From NCBI RefSeq assembly GCF_010894435.1, contig NZ_JAAIXZ010000003.1, positions 124,001-188,000 of the forward strand: a stretch of DNA of 64,000 nucleotides, in the 5' to 3' direction. Positions 42,555 to 51,771 of this stretch are shown here, in pieces. Origin of the DNA: Pyxidicoccus trucidator. Lineage in GTDB: Bacteria > Myxococcota > Myxococcia > Myxococcales > Myxococcaceae. The notes below the pieces were generated by a model, which saw only the letters and a list, made by a program, of their open reading frames with translations, was not told the DNA's origin and did not search any database. Each line of letters starts with the position of its first letter. Within the stretch, counting starts at the first letter, position 1. The position numbers were made by a program, and so were the translations under genes.

Positions 42555-44075
42555 TTGCCCGTCGCCACCTTCGTCCTGCCTGCCTCCCTCGCGCTCCAGC
42601 TTCTGTCGGGCGCCGCGCCCGCGAAGCCCGCTGCTCCCGCTGCCACCGCAGTGAGCGCCACCGGCGCGAAGGCCGCGGCGCCCGCCACTGGCGCGAAGGC
42701 CGCGGCCCCCGCGTACTCGCAGGCTGTCGCGGAGAAGCTCATCGGTCCCGCACTCACGGAAGGCCAGGCCTACGCGCGCCTCGCCGAGCTGACCGACGGC
42801 ATCGGCCCGCGCCTGTCCGGCAGCGAGGCCGCCGAGGCCGCCGTGCAGTGGGCCCTGCGCAGCTTCAAGGCCGACGGCGTCAAGGCGTGGACGGAGCCCG
42901 TCAAGGTGCCGCGCTGGGTGCGCGGTGAGGAGCGCGGCGAGGTGCTCGCCTCCGAGCGCACGCGCGGGCACCCGCTCTCGCTGCTCGCCCTGGGCGGCAG
43001 CCCGCCCACCGCGCCCGAGGGACTCACCGCCGAGGTGGTGGAGGTGACGTCGCTGGAGGAGCTGGCGGCGCTCGGCGGGGCGGTGAAGGGGAAGATTGTC
43101 TTCTTCAACCACACCATGTCCGTGGCCGCCGACTACGGTCGCTTCGCCGGGCTGCGCGGGCGTGGGCCGGCTGTCGCGGCGAAGGCCGGAGCGGTGGGTG
43201 CGCTGGTGCGCTCGCTGGCCACCGCCTCGCTGCGCACGCCGCACACCGGCTCCACGCGCTTCGAGGACGGAGGCCCGCGCATCCCCGCCGCCTCCATCGC
43301 CACCGAGGACGCGGACCTGCTCCACCGGATGCTCGCCGGTGGCGCGGTGCGCGTGAAGGTGGTGCTCGGCTCCTCGGAGCTGCCGGACGCGGACTCCCAC
43401 AACGTCATCGCCGAGGTGCGCGGCCGGGAGAAGCCGCAGGAAATCGTGCTCATCAGCGCGCACCTGGACTCGTGGGACGTGGGCACGGGCGCGCATGACG
43501 ACGGCGCCGGCGTGGTCATGGTGATGGAGGCCGCGCGGCTCATCGCGAAGCTGCCGCAGGCGCCCCGGCGCACCGTGCGCGTGGTGCTCTTCATGAATGA
43601 GGAGAACGGCCTGCGCGGCGCGCGTGCGTACGCGGAGGCCCATGCCGCCGAGCTGCCCCGGCACGTGGCCGCGATGGAGATGGACGCGGGCGGCGGGCGG
43701 CCCCTCGGCGTCAGCCTGCGCGCGGGCGCGGGCGGGCAGGAACTGGTGCGCCCGTGGCTGAAGCCGCTGGTGGCGCTGGGCGCGGGCACCTTCTCCGCGC
43801 GCGAGGCGGGCGGCGCGGACCTGAGCCCCATGGTCTCCGCGCGCGTGCCCTTCTTCGGCGTGGAGGTGGACAGCAGCCGCTACTTCGACGTGCACCACAC
43901 CATGGCGGACACGCTGGACAAGGTGGATCCGCAGGACCTGGCGCGCAGCACCGCCGCGACGGCTTGGGCGACGTACGCGCTCGCGGAGATGCCGGGCCTG
44001 CTCGTGCGGCCGGAGCCGCCCCCGGTGCCTTCCGGGCCTCCCGCGGTGTCACCGGCGAAGGCCTCGGGGCACTGA
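42555..44075 (+). CDS. exported M28-family zinc aminopeptidase
   Basis: A 506-residue M28 peptidase. TTG 42555 follows GGAGG at 4-bp spacing and starts a signal peptide (MPVATFVLPASLALQLLSGA), so I prefer it to the longer frame from 42333. An Ala/Pro-rich linker leads to a PA-type insert (GKIVFFNHTM) and the catalytic domain: SAHLDSWDVGTGAHDDGAG gives the H-x-D zinc ligand and bridging Asp, NEENG the catalytic and zinc Glu, EMDAGG an Asp ligand and DVHHTMADTLDK the last His. All five ligands are present. It removes N-terminal residues from peptides outside the cytoplasm. Confidence 0.9.
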   Translation: MPVATFVLPASLALQLLSGAAPAKPAAPAATAVSATGAKAAAPATGAKAAAPAYSQAVAEKLIGPALTEGQAYARLAELTDGIGPRLSGSEAAEAAVQWALRSFKADGVKAWTEPVKVPRWVRGEERGEVLASERTRGHPLSLLALGGSPPTAPEGLTAEVVEVTSLEELAALGGAVKGKIVFFNHTMSVAADYGRFAGLRGRGPAVAAKAGAVGALVRSLATASLRTPHTGSTRFEDGGPRIPAASIATEDADLLHRMLAGGAVRVKVVLGSSELPDADSHNVIAEVRGREKPQEIVLISAHLDSWDVGTGAHDDGAGVVMVMEAARLIAKLPQAPRRTVRVVLFMNEENGLRGARAYAEAHAAELPRHVAAMEMDAGGGRPLGVSLRAGAGGQELVRPWLKPLVALGAGTFSAREAGGADLSPMVSARVPFFGVEVDSSRYFDVHHTMADTLDKVDPQDLARSTAATAWATYALAEMPGLLVRPEPPPVPSGPPAVSPAKASGH

Positions 44076-44121
44076 GGGTTGGCGGAGTAGGGCGTCGATG
44101 ACGAGCAGGTGGAGGACTGCC

Positions 44122-44496
44122 ATGAAGCGGAACACGCGGCTCCCGGTGCTGATGGCGGTCCTCTGCGTCTTCGTGGGCTGTGCGTCCGCGCCGGAGACGA
44201 GCGCTGGGCTGGAGGAGAGCAAGCTGTCGCTGCGCGACGGCGCGGTGCTCGAAGGGCCCGCGTGTGGGCTGGAGTCGCCCGAGTGCCCTGAGGGCCTCAC
44301 GTGCGCGAGCCTGGACCTGGACACGGGACGGAGCTTCCAGTGCGTACGCGCCCAGGAGGTCTGCGACCGTCTGCAGTGCGGCCAGGGCCGCGAGTGCGTC
44401 ATCCTGGAGAGCTACCCCGCGCAGATCCGCTGTGGCCCTGAGCGGTGCGCGCCGCCCGGGAGCAGGGACGCAGCGTCCAGTCAAACCTGTCGATAG
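44122..44496 (+). CDS. small Cys-rich lipoprotein of unknown function
   Basis: A 124-residue lipoprotein: lipobox LCVFVGCAS, then a short linker and a Cys-rich domain (about 40-124) with segments PACGLESPECPEGLTC, CVRAQEVCDRLQCGQGREC and IRCGPERCAPPG. The even spacing of Cys resembles the small disulfide domains common in myxobacterial surface proteins. ATG 44122 has GGAGG 8 bp before it; an in-frame ATG at 44098 lacks one. It lies 46 bp after the peptidase gene and could share its transcript. Confidence 0.7.
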   Translation: MKRNTRLPVLMAVLCVFVGCASAPETSAGLEESKLSLRDGAVLEGPACGLESPECPEGLTCASLDLDTGRSFQCVRAQEVCDRLQCGQGRECVILESYPAQIRCGPERCAPPGSRDAASSQTCR

Positions 44497-44604
44497 CGGC
44501 CGGCTCCGGGGCACGTGCGGGCAGCACACCCGAATTGGCGGCGTTGAGCGGCGGTGGACCTGTTCTCCGAGCTGGGATGAGTGCCGGGTTCAGGGTGCCA
44601 GCGC

Positions 44605-44637
44605 CCAGGCAGGCCCGTGAGGCCCCTGCCTGCCTGG
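44605..44637. terminator. hairpin after the Cys-rich lipoprotein gene
   Basis: CCAGGCAGG (44605-44613) pairs with CCTGCCTGG (44629-44637) around 15 bases. It lies about 110 bp past the gene end at 44496 and about 100 bp before the cyclase start. It could be a terminator; no T-run follows. Confidence 0.4.
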
Positions 44638-44735
44638 CTCCCCTGGCTCGGCTTGCGTCGCTCGCACCGGGCCCGGTTCGGTGAAACAATGAGATACCCC
44701 TGGCAGCGGCTCCCCGCCGGGAAGAGCAGAGCACC

Positions 44736-45983
44736 GTGACAGTGAACGCCCCAGACTCACGGATGATGCGTGGACAGCAGGCCAGCACCGGCCCTGACGT
44801 CGCGGGCTGGCTCGTGTCCGAGGCGCGGAGCCTGGAGGGCCCGGCCCCGCTGCTCGACGCCCTCTGCCAGCGCTTGGTGGCTCAGGGTGTCCCTCTCGCC
44901 CGCGCGTCCATCGTCCTCTTCACCCTGCACCCGCTGCTGCACGGCCGCAGCTTCCGCTGGCGCCCCGGGCAGCGGGTCTCCACCGAGGTCCACCCGCACG
45001 GCCTCCAGCACCTGCCCGGCTTCGCGCTCAGCCCCTTCAAGGCGCTGCTCGACGGCTCTCCCGGCCTCCACCGCCGCCTGGAGGAGCCGCCCGCGCCGGA
45101 CGACTTCCCCATGTACGCCGAGCTGCGCGCGGACGGCCTCACCGACTACGTGGCGCTGCCGCTGTGCTTCAGCGACGGCGCGCGCCATGCCGTCTCTTGG
45201 GCCACCTCCGCTCCGGGTGGCTTCACGGATGCGCACCTCGCGCTGCTCCATGGCTTGCACCCGTTGCTGCAGCTCGTGCTGGAGGTCCTCGCGCGCAAGG
45301 ACATGACGGGCGTGCTGCTGGACACGTACCTGGGCAAGGACACGGGCCGGCGCATCCTTCAGGGACAGATTCGACGGGGCGACGGAGAGACGACCTCCGC
45401 CGTCATCTGCCTGAGTGACTTGCGCAGCTTCACCGCGCTGTCGGACGCGCTCCCGCGTGACTCGCTGCTGGAGCTGCTCAACGCGTACTTCGAGACCATG
45501 GTGACAGCCTTCCACGCGCACGGCGCGGAGGTGCTCAAGTTCATGGGCGACGCGGTGCTCGCCATCTTCCGCATCGACGCGGAGTCGCCGGTGGAGGAGC
45601 GCTGCGCGGCCGCCGCCCGCACCATCCGCGAGGCCGTGGCCGCCAGTTCGCGCGACAACGCCGAGCGCCGCCGCAAGGGCCTGCCCACGTACGAGTTCGG
45701 CGCCGCGCTCCACGTGGGCGACGTCATGTACGGCAACATCGGCGCGTCGGACCGGCTGGACTTCACCGTCATCGGCCCGGCCGTCAACCTCGCCAGCCGC
45801 ATCGGCGGGCTGTGCGCCGCGCTCAATGAGCCCGTGCTCCTGTCGGAGGCCTTTGCCTCCCACTTCCGTGGCGGCACGCGAGACCTGGGCGAGCACGTGC
45901 TCAAGGGCGTGGGCCTGCCCGTGCGCATCCACACGCTCGAAGCCGAGGCCGCTGTCGACTCCAATTCGCTCACCGCCGCCTGA
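44736..45983 (+). CDS. class III adenylate/guanylate cyclase with GAF-like N-terminus
   Basis: A 415-residue soluble protein. Residues about 15-190 resemble a GAF-type sensor domain, followed by a short linker and a class III cyclase domain (about 215-400). Metal residues D228 (ICLSDLRSFTALSD) and D272 (KFMGDAVLAIF) are present, with K268 before it, LDFTVIG and AVNLASRIGG as the purine and transition-state segments. It should make a cyclic nucleotide (cAMP more likely). The start GTG 44736 is one of two close GTGs (44742 too). No effector gene is next to it. Confidence 0.9.
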   Translation: MTVNAPDSRMMRGQQASTGPDVAGWLVSEARSLEGPAPLLDALCQRLVAQGVPLARASIVLFTLHPLLHGRSFRWRPGQRVSTEVHPHGLQHLPGFALSPFKALLDGSPGLHRRLEEPPAPDDFPMYAELRADGLTDYVALPLCFSDGARHAVSWATSAPGGFTDAHLALLHGLHPLLQLVLEVLARKDMTGVLLDTYLGKDTGRRILQGQIRRGDGETTSAVICLSDLRSFTALSDALPRDSLLELLNAYFETMVTAFHAHGAEVLKFMGDAVLAIFRIDAESPVEERCAAAARTIREAVAASSRDNAERRRKGLPTYEFGAALHVGDVMYGNIGASDRLDFTVIGPAVNLASRIGGLCAALNEPVLLSEAFASHFRGGTRDLGEHVLKGVGLPVRIHTLEAEAAVDSNSLTAA

Positions 45984-46043
45984 GCCGGGACGGGCTTGAC
46001 CCGTATCCGTGCGCGGCGGCTCGCCTCTCCCTCGCCGGCAGCC

Positions 46044-46279
46044 TGGAAGGAACGCTCATTCCGCCGAGGCTCGCCCCTCTCGCGACGGCTTGGGTGGAAG
46101 GAACGCTCATTCCGCCGAGGCCTGCCTTTGTTGCCCCTGCCGCCTGGAAGGAACGCTCATTCCGCCGAGGCTCGTCCCTCCCGCGACGGCTTGGGTGGAA
46201 GGAACGCTCATTCCGCCGAAGCTCGTCCCTCCCGCCCCTCCGCGTCGTGCCGGCTTGGGTGGAAGGAACGCTCATTCCG
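46044..46279. repeat. intergenic palindromic repeat cluster, locus C (five units)
   Basis: TGGAAGGAACGCTCATTCCG occurs five times, at 46044, 46095, 46145, 46196 and 46260, spaced 51, 50, 51 and 64 bp. The core GGAACGCTCATTCC is an imperfect inverted repeat like those in loci A and B. Spacers share CGACGGCTTGGG and CGAGGCTCGTCCC-type words. It fills the gap between the convergent cyclase and MFS genes; the last unit overlaps the MFS stop codon at 46272-46274. Confidence 0.9.
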
Positions 46280-47996
46280 CTGGCGCGGGCCCGCGTCCTC
46301 GCCGCAGCGGTTGCTCCGGCAGGAAGCACGTCACCCCCAGCGCCAGCAGCGCGATGAGGATGGCCACGCGGTACACCGCCGACACGCCGCTCGTGAAGGA
46401 CGCCTTCAACGCCTGCCAGGCCTGGTCCACTGACTCCAGCGCGCGCTGCTCCTCCGCGTCCACCCGCGCGCGCTCCGTTGCACCCACCCGGCGGCGCTCG
46501 GCGTCGAACTCCGTGCGCAGCCGCGCCTTCACCTCTCCGGCCTGGAAGCTCCCGCCCGCCGGGGCTCCTTCACCGCTCGTCCCGGGCGTCGCCACCGCCA
46601 CCTGGGCCCGCACCGACTCTGGGAGTCCGGCGGTGGCCGCGGGCATGCGTGCCCCCAGCTCGCTCGACAGCGTGGCCGCGAACACCGTGCCCAGCAGCGC
46701 CACGCCCATGGTCATCCCGAGCTGCCGGAAGAAGGTGGCCGCTGACGTGGCCACGCCAATCCGCTGAGGCGGCACGGCGTTCTGGATGGCCATCGTGAAC
46801 AGCGGAATCGACGGCCCCAGGCCCAGGCCCACCAGCACCATCTTCGCCGTCACCTCGGCCTGGGTGGAGTCGGGCGTCAGCGTGAAGCCCATCACCGCGA
46901 AGCCCACCACCAGCAGCACGAGCGAGCCCAGCAGCAGCACCTTGTATCGGCCCAGCTTCGACACCAGCTGCCCGCTGAGCACGTTGCCCGCCACCACGCC
47001 CAGCGTCAGCGGCGTAATCGTCAGCCCCGAGCGCGTCGCCGACAGTCCCACCACGTTCACCATGAACAGCGGCAGGAAGACGACGCCCGACAGGAACACC
47101 GCACCGATGATGAACACCGCCGCGTTCCCCGTGCTGAAGGCGCGCAGGCGGAACAGCTTCAGGTCCAGCAGCGGCTCCTTCGCGTGCGCCTCCAGCCGCA
47201 GGAACATCGCCGTGCCCACCACGGCCAACGCGAACAGCCCCAGGATGCGCCACGAACTCCAGGCCCACGCGCCGCCGTCACTTCGCCCCATGCTGAGCGC
47301 CAGCAGCAGTGGCACCACCGCCATCGCGAGCGCCCCTGCGCCGGGCAGGTCCAGTCCTCCCTGTCCCGCGCCCTCGGGCCGCAGCTTCGGCATGCGCAGC
47401 AGGACGAGCGCCAGCGCCACCGCGCCCACCGGCAGGTTGATGAAGAACACCCAGTGCCAGCCCAGGTGGTCGGTGATGAAGCCGCCCACCAGCGGGCCCA
47501 CCACGCTCGACAGGCCGAACACCGCGCCGAAGAGGCCCTGGTACTTTCCTCGCTCGCGAGGCTCGAAGAGGTCCGCCACCACCGCCAGCGCCGCGGTGAA
47601 GAGCGCCGCGCTGCCCAGCCCCTGCACCGCGCGGAAGAGGATGAGCGCCAGCGTGGACCGGGCCACTCCGCACAGGAAGCTGCCCGCGAGGAAGATGAGG
47701 ATGCCCACCGCCAGCACCGTCCGCCGGCCCAGCAGGTCGGACAGCTTCCCCCACACCGGCACCATCATCGTGGACGCCACCATGTACGACGTGGTGAGCC
47801 ACGCGTAGTGCGACGCGGGGATGCGCAGGTCTGCCTGGATGGCCGGCCCCGCGGTCGCGACGATTGTCTGATCCAGCGCCGCGAGCAGCAGCCCCAGCAG
47901 CGCCCCCAGCATCGTGAAGACCTTCTGTGCGCGAGTGAACGCGGGGAACGCGGCGGGCAGGAGGTCGGCGGAGGCTGGAGCGGCGGACGAGGCCAT
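46272..47996 (-). CDS. MFS multidrug transporter, DHA2 (EmrB/QacA) family, 14 spans
   Basis: A 574-residue exporter. Span 1 carries LAALDQTIVATAGPAIQADL, the DHA2 signature; the loop GKLSDLLGRRTVLAVG is the MFS motif A; VVGPLVGGFITDHLGWHWVF is the antiporter motif C region. Residues about 455-535 form a long charged insertion (AERRRVGATERARVDAEE) between the last two spans. It probably uses the proton gradient to expel drugs. Its stop codon and last residue lie inside a repeat unit of locus C, so the tail may have been changed by repeat insertion. Confidence 0.9.
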   Translation of the reverse strand: MASSAAPASADLLPAAFPAFTRAQKVFTMLGALLGLLLAALDQTIVATAGPAIQADLRIPASHYAWLTTSYMVASTMMVPVWGKLSDLLGRRTVLAVGILIFLAGSFLCGVARSTLALILFRAVQGLGSAALFTAALAVVADLFEPRERGKYQGLFGAVFGLSSVVGPLVGGFITDHLGWHWVFFINLPVGAVALALVLLRMPKLRPEGAGQGGLDLPGAGALAMAVVPLLLALSMGRSDGGAWAWSSWRILGLFALAVVGTAMFLRLEAHAKEPLLDLKLFRLRAFSTGNAAVFIIGAVFLSGVVFLPLFMVNVVGLSATRSGLTITPLTLGVVAGNVLSGQLVSKLGRYKVLLLGSLVLLVVGFAVMGFTLTPDSTQAEVTAKMVLVGLGLGPSIPLFTMAIQNAVPPQRIGVATSAATFFRQLGMTMGVALLGTVFAATLSSELGARMPAATAGLPESVRAQVAVATPGTSGEGAPAGGSFQAGEVKARLRTEFDAERRRVGATERARVDAEEQRALESVDQAWQALKASFTSGVSAVYRVAILIALLALGVTCFLPEQPLRRGRGPAPAE

Positions 47997-48356
47997 GGGT
48001 CGCGAACGTCGCCCACGACGCGGGCGCCGGACGAAAGGTGGGGCCGCTCCAGGTGGACGGCCAGCCATCCAGGCCGGACGGCTGCCCGGCGAACGTCCAC
48101 CGCCCGGCGCTTTCGTCTGGGAGCGACGAGCGGAGAACACCTCCAGAATGCAACCGTGTCGCGGCGCTCCCGTAGGTCGAGAACGCAACGACAGTGTCAT
48201 GGCAAGGATCCACCGGCTGTCCGCCGGTGGATCTCCTCATGCCGCAAGCATCTGGAGGGGGGATGTCAGCCCTGCGCGTAACCTCCGGAGCGCGCCACTT
48301 CTCCACGCCTGGGCCGGACGTGGCGCCTCTTCGCGTGGCTTTCGAGGACCGACGGC
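47997..48356. other. divergent gap with a strong hairpin at 48207-48233
   Basis: A 360-bp stretch between divergent genes (MFS and lysyl-oxidase lipoprotein). GATCCACCGGC (48207-48217) and GCCGGTGGATC (48223-48233) form a perfect 11-bp stem with loop TGTCC. No T-run follows on either strand, so a structured leader or protein site is as likely as a terminator. Both strands have open frames, but none convinces me as a gene. Confidence 0.45.
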
Positions 48357-50420
48357 ATGCAACAGTTTCGAGCGCTGACCCTCTCCACCCTGCTGGCGTT
48401 GTCGCTATGCGCCTGTCCCGGAGACCCCGACCCCATCCCCGATGCCGGAGCGGATGCCGGCGAGCCAGACGCCGGTGGCCCCGACGCAGGCGAACCTGAC
48501 GCCGGTGAGCCAGACGCGGGCGAACCCGATGCGGGCGAGCCGGACGCGGGGCCCGGGGATGCGGGGCCGGTGCTCTCCGACGTGCCGGTGTGGGAGGTGA
48601 AGCACGACCCCGAATACACCGCGGGCTGCTTTGGCCGCTCCATCGCCATGGGCGACCTGAATGGCGATGGGCAGAAGGACCTGGTCGTCGCCGCCCCGCC
48701 GTGCCTCACCACCACGCGAGACCCGGGCCGCTTGTCCATCTTCACCGGCGAGGCTCCCTACTTCACCAAGCAACCCCTCTCCACGGTGATGAACTGGCGG
48801 AACGCCTCCACGCGCACCAACGGCAACCAGATGGTGGTGTCCACGGGCAACGTGGACGGGGACGCGTACGCGGACGTGCTCGTCTCCGGCCAGTACGGCC
48901 TGCTGGTCTTCAAGGGCCGGACAGACCTGGGCCAGCTGTTCGCGGAGCCGCTGTTCCTGGTGCCGGGAGGCGGCGTCTACAACAACGCCGTGCTCGCGGA
49001 CGTCGACGGGGATGGGCTGGATGACCTGGTCAGCGTGAAGGGGACCCAGGTGTCCGTGTACCGGGCCACGCCGGGCGCGGAGGGCGGGCCCTTCACCCTC
49101 GTGCCTCGCACCCAGGCGCTCTTCACCAACAGCGTGCGGCGCGCGGGTGACTTCAACGGCGACGGCGCGCAGGACCTCGTGGTGAACAACGGGTCGTCCT
49201 TCGGCCTCTTCCTGGGGTGCAAGGCGGGTGGCACCCTGGAGTGTGATGGGCTCCTGGCGCGGAGCGCCACCTGGGGAGTGGCTTCGCGCACCCTGGCCCT
49301 GCTGCCGGACCTGAATGGGGACGGGACGTCGGAGAGCTTCCAGGGCCCGGGCGGGGGAACGCAGCAGCTGCACCTGTCGGACGCACAGTCGCCGACGGGC
49401 TTCTCCGCCACGCCCGTGTGGACCGCCATGGCCGATCCGGTCTTCTCCCTGTTCGGCAACGTCATCGTCTCGGCGGGAGACGTGGACGGAGACGGCCAGC
49501 GCAACGACTTCATCGTGGGCTCGGATGGCCGGCTCTACGTCTACTCCCCGGCACAGGGCGTCTCCGCCGAGCTGAAGCCCGTCTGGGCCTGGCCGCGCGC
49601 GGACAGGCTCCGCGCCGGGTTCGAGGGCTTCCACCGCTTCTCCGTGCTGGCGCCGGGCGACCTGGACGACAACGGCTTCGACGACGTGGTGGTGGGCATG
49701 GCCCCGCCGCCCGGGCTCGTCTCCGGACCCGGCGGGCGCGTGGTCATCTACGGCGGTGGCGCGGTGCCCGACGAACCCACGGCCCCGCCCCACCTGCCCG
49801 CGGTGGCCGCGTGTGGCCTGCAGTTGGACCCGGTGAACGGCAAGCCCGACCTCACCGTGGACGCGGACGTGCTGGCCCGCTCGCTGTATGTGGAGACCCG
49901 CACCTTCGCTCCCGATTCCTGCGAGGTCATCGAAGGCTGCGTGCCCGCCGGCGGCCAGCGGCGCCTGCTGCGCTTCAACACCTCCATCGTCAACCTGGGC
50001 ACCGCCGCGGCCACCGTGCCCGACGTGCAGGAGCGTCCGGACCTCTACGTCTGGGACGAGTGCCACGGGCACGACCACCTGACGAACTTCGCTGGGTACG
50101 CGCTGCGCGACGCGCAGGGCCAGGACGTCGTCCTGGGACGCAAGCAGGGCTTCTACCTCGTGGACTACCACCGCCAGTGCTCGGACGCGGCGCCGTTCTT
50201 CCTCTACGCCGAGCGCATGGGCATCTCCGCCGGCTGGTCGGACATCTACTTCGCGGACATCCCCTGCCAGTGGGTCGACATCACCGACCTCTCCGACGGC
50301 ACGTACACCCTGCGCGTGGGCGTGGACGAGCAGGACATCATCGAGGAGGAGACAGTCCACCCCAACGAAGTGTCTGTGCGCCTGGTGCTGGAGGGCGACA
50401 CGGCCACCGTCCTTCCGTAA
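48357..50420 (+). CDS. lipoprotein with FG-GAP repeats fused to a lysyl-oxidase domain
   Basis: A 687-residue lipoprotein (lipobox LALSLCAC). A repetitive EPDAG tract spans about residues 30-65. FG-GAP/VCBS-type repeats follow (GDLNGDGQKDLVV, ADVDGDGLDDLV, GDFNGDGAQDLVV), each with a Ca-binding-like Asp set. Residues about 480-687 match the lysyl oxidase domain: copper His H570, H572, H574 in ECHGHDH, then K596 and Y631, at the positions of the residues that form the lysyl tyrosylquinone cofactor in animal LOX (35 apart, as K320/Y355 in human LOX), and IPCQWVDITDLSDGTYTL. It should be a surface copper amine oxidase, perhaps a crosslinking enzyme. Confidence 0.88.
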   Translation: MQQFRALTLSTLLALSLCACPGDPDPIPDAGADAGEPDAGGPDAGEPDAGEPDAGEPDAGEPDAGPGDAGPVLSDVPVWEVKHDPEYTAGCFGRSIAMGDLNGDGQKDLVVAAPPCLTTTRDPGRLSIFTGEAPYFTKQPLSTVMNWRNASTRTNGNQMVVSTGNVDGDAYADVLVSGQYGLLVFKGRTDLGQLFAEPLFLVPGGGVYNNAVLADVDGDGLDDLVSVKGTQVSVYRATPGAEGGPFTLVPRTQALFTNSVRRAGDFNGDGAQDLVVNNGSSFGLFLGCKAGGTLECDGLLARSATWGVASRTLALLPDLNGDGTSESFQGPGGGTQQLHLSDAQSPTGFSATPVWTAMADPVFSLFGNVIVSAGDVDGDGQRNDFIVGSDGRLYVYSPAQGVSAELKPVWAWPRADRLRAGFEGFHRFSVLAPGDLDDNGFDDVVVGMAPPPGLVSGPGGRVVIYGGGAVPDEPTAPPHLPAVAACGLQLDPVNGKPDLTVDADVLARSLYVETRTFAPDSCEVIEGCVPAGGQRRLLRFNTSIVNLGTAAATVPDVQERPDLYVWDECHGHDHLTNFAGYALRDAQGQDVVLGRKQGFYLVDYHRQCSDAAPFFLYAERMGISAGWSDIYFADIPCQWVDITDLSDGTYTLRVGVDEQDIIEEETVHPNEVSVRLVLEGDTATVLP

Positions 50421-50432
50421 TCCTGTGGGGGC

Positions 50433-51587
50433 ATGAGCCCTACCGAGCGCCCCCTGTACCTGGACCACAACGCCACCACCCCCATCGACCCGGAGGTGGT
50501 GGACGCGATGCTGCCGTACCTCCGCGAGGAGTTCGGCAACCCCTCCAGCGGGCACCCGTATGGCAGGCGGGCCCGCGCCGCGCTGGAGGAGGCCCGCGCG
50601 AAGGTGGCGGCCCTCATCGGCGCGGGGCCCGGGGACATCCTCTTCACCTCCGGCGGCACCGAGGCCAACAACCTCGCCATCCGCGGCACCACGGAGGCTC
50701 GCGCGGAGCGACGCCATGTCCTCACCTCCGTGATTGAGCACCCGGCGACGAAGCTGCCCTGCGACTCGCTGGAGTGGCGGGGCTGGCGCGTGACGTGGCT
50801 GCCGGTGGACGCGGAGGGCCGCGTGCGGGTGGAGGACGCGGCGCAGGCGCTGGACGCGGCGGGCGCGGACACCGCGCTGGTGACGCTGATGCACGCCAAC
50901 AACGAGACGGGCGTCCTCCAGCCGGTGGCTGAAGTCGCGGCGCTGGCCCACCGGCACGGCGCCACCGTGCACACGGACGCGGCGCAGTCGGTGGGCAAGG
51001 TGCCGGTGGACGTGGGCGTGCTCGGCGTGGACCTGCTGACGCTGGTGGGGCACAAGCTGCGCGCGCCCAAGGGCGTGGGCGCGCTGTACGTGCGCCCCGG
51101 CACGCCGCTGCGGCCCTTCGTGCTGGGCGGCGGCCAGGAGCGGGGCCTGCGGCCGGGGACGGAGAACGTGCCCTACGCCGTGGCCCTGGGCACCGCGTGC
51201 GACCTGGCGCGCGCGAGGCTGGCGCGGGGGACGGCGGCCGGGGTGGCCCTGCGCGAGCGGCTGTGGGAGCGGCTGCGGGCGGAGGTGCCCGGGCTGGCGC
51301 TGAATGGCCACGCCACCGAGCGGCTGCCCAACACCCTCAACGTGCGCTTCCCGGGCGTGAAGGGCAGCGACGTGCTGGCGGCGGCGCCGGAGGTGGCGGC
51401 GTCCACCGGCTCGGCCTGCCACGAGGGCGGCGAGTCCGCCTCCGCGGTGCTGCGCGCCATGGGCCTCCCCGAGGCCGAGGCCCTGGGCGCGGTGCGGCTG
51501 TCCCTGGGGCCGGACACCACCGAGGCCCAGGTGGACCGGGCGGCGGCGGCGCTGGCGGCGGCCTGGCGGAAGGCAGGCGGGCGCTGA
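50433..51587 (+). CDS. cysteine desulfurase, NifS/IscS type
   Basis: A 384-residue PLP enzyme that takes sulfur from cysteine to make alanine and a persulfide. The N-terminus LYLDHNATTPI, the ALVTLMHANNETGVLQP segment and VHTDAAQSVGKV are typical. K208 in LLTLVGHKLRAPKG binds PLP, and C329 in STGSACHEG carries the persulfide. No iscU or Fe-S assembly genes are adjacent, so it may serve tRNA thiolation or another route. It starts 12 bp after the lysyl-oxidase gene with a G-rich ribosome site, so read-through is possible. Confidence 0.9.
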   Translation: MSPTERPLYLDHNATTPIDPEVVDAMLPYLREEFGNPSSGHPYGRRARAALEEARAKVAALIGAGPGDILFTSGGTEANNLAIRGTTEARAERRHVLTSVIEHPATKLPCDSLEWRGWRVTWLPVDAEGRVRVEDAAQALDAAGADTALVTLMHANNETGVLQPVAEVAALAHRHGATVHTDAAQSVGKVPVDVGVLGVDLLTLVGHKLRAPKGVGALYVRPGTPLRPFVLGGGQERGLRPGTENVPYAVALGTACDLARARLARGTAAGVALRERLWERLRAEVPGLALNGHATERLPNTLNVRFPGVKGSDVLAAAPEVAASTGSACHEGGESASAVLRAMGLPEAEALGAVRLSLGPDTTEAQVDRAAAALAAAWRKAGGR

Positions 51588-51771
51588 CGTCCCGGCCGTC
51601 CCGGAGGTGGGATATGGCCCGAGGCCGGCCGCTCCGTGAAGAAGATCCGGACGGAGCGCGGTTGCCCTGGGGAAGGTCGCGTGCAATCACCCGTTCTCTG
51701 ATGCGTAGTCAGGGTGCCTGCCGGGATTCCGCGCTCGGGGCGCGACGCCGTACCGGCGGAGAGGTCATCAC

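Noticed and set aside
46044-46279. Possible CRISPR array because of regular spacing
   Set aside because: The spacers resemble each other, the repeat is a short near-palindrome of about 20 bp and no cas gene is nearby. The same applies at 28053-28266.
48405-51686. Very long minus-strand open frame (over 1,000 codons) opposite the lysyl-oxidase and desulfurase genes
   Set aside because: It is antisense to two well-supported genes, has Arg/His/Ala-rich composition typical of complementary-strand frames in GC-rich DNA, and matches no domain.
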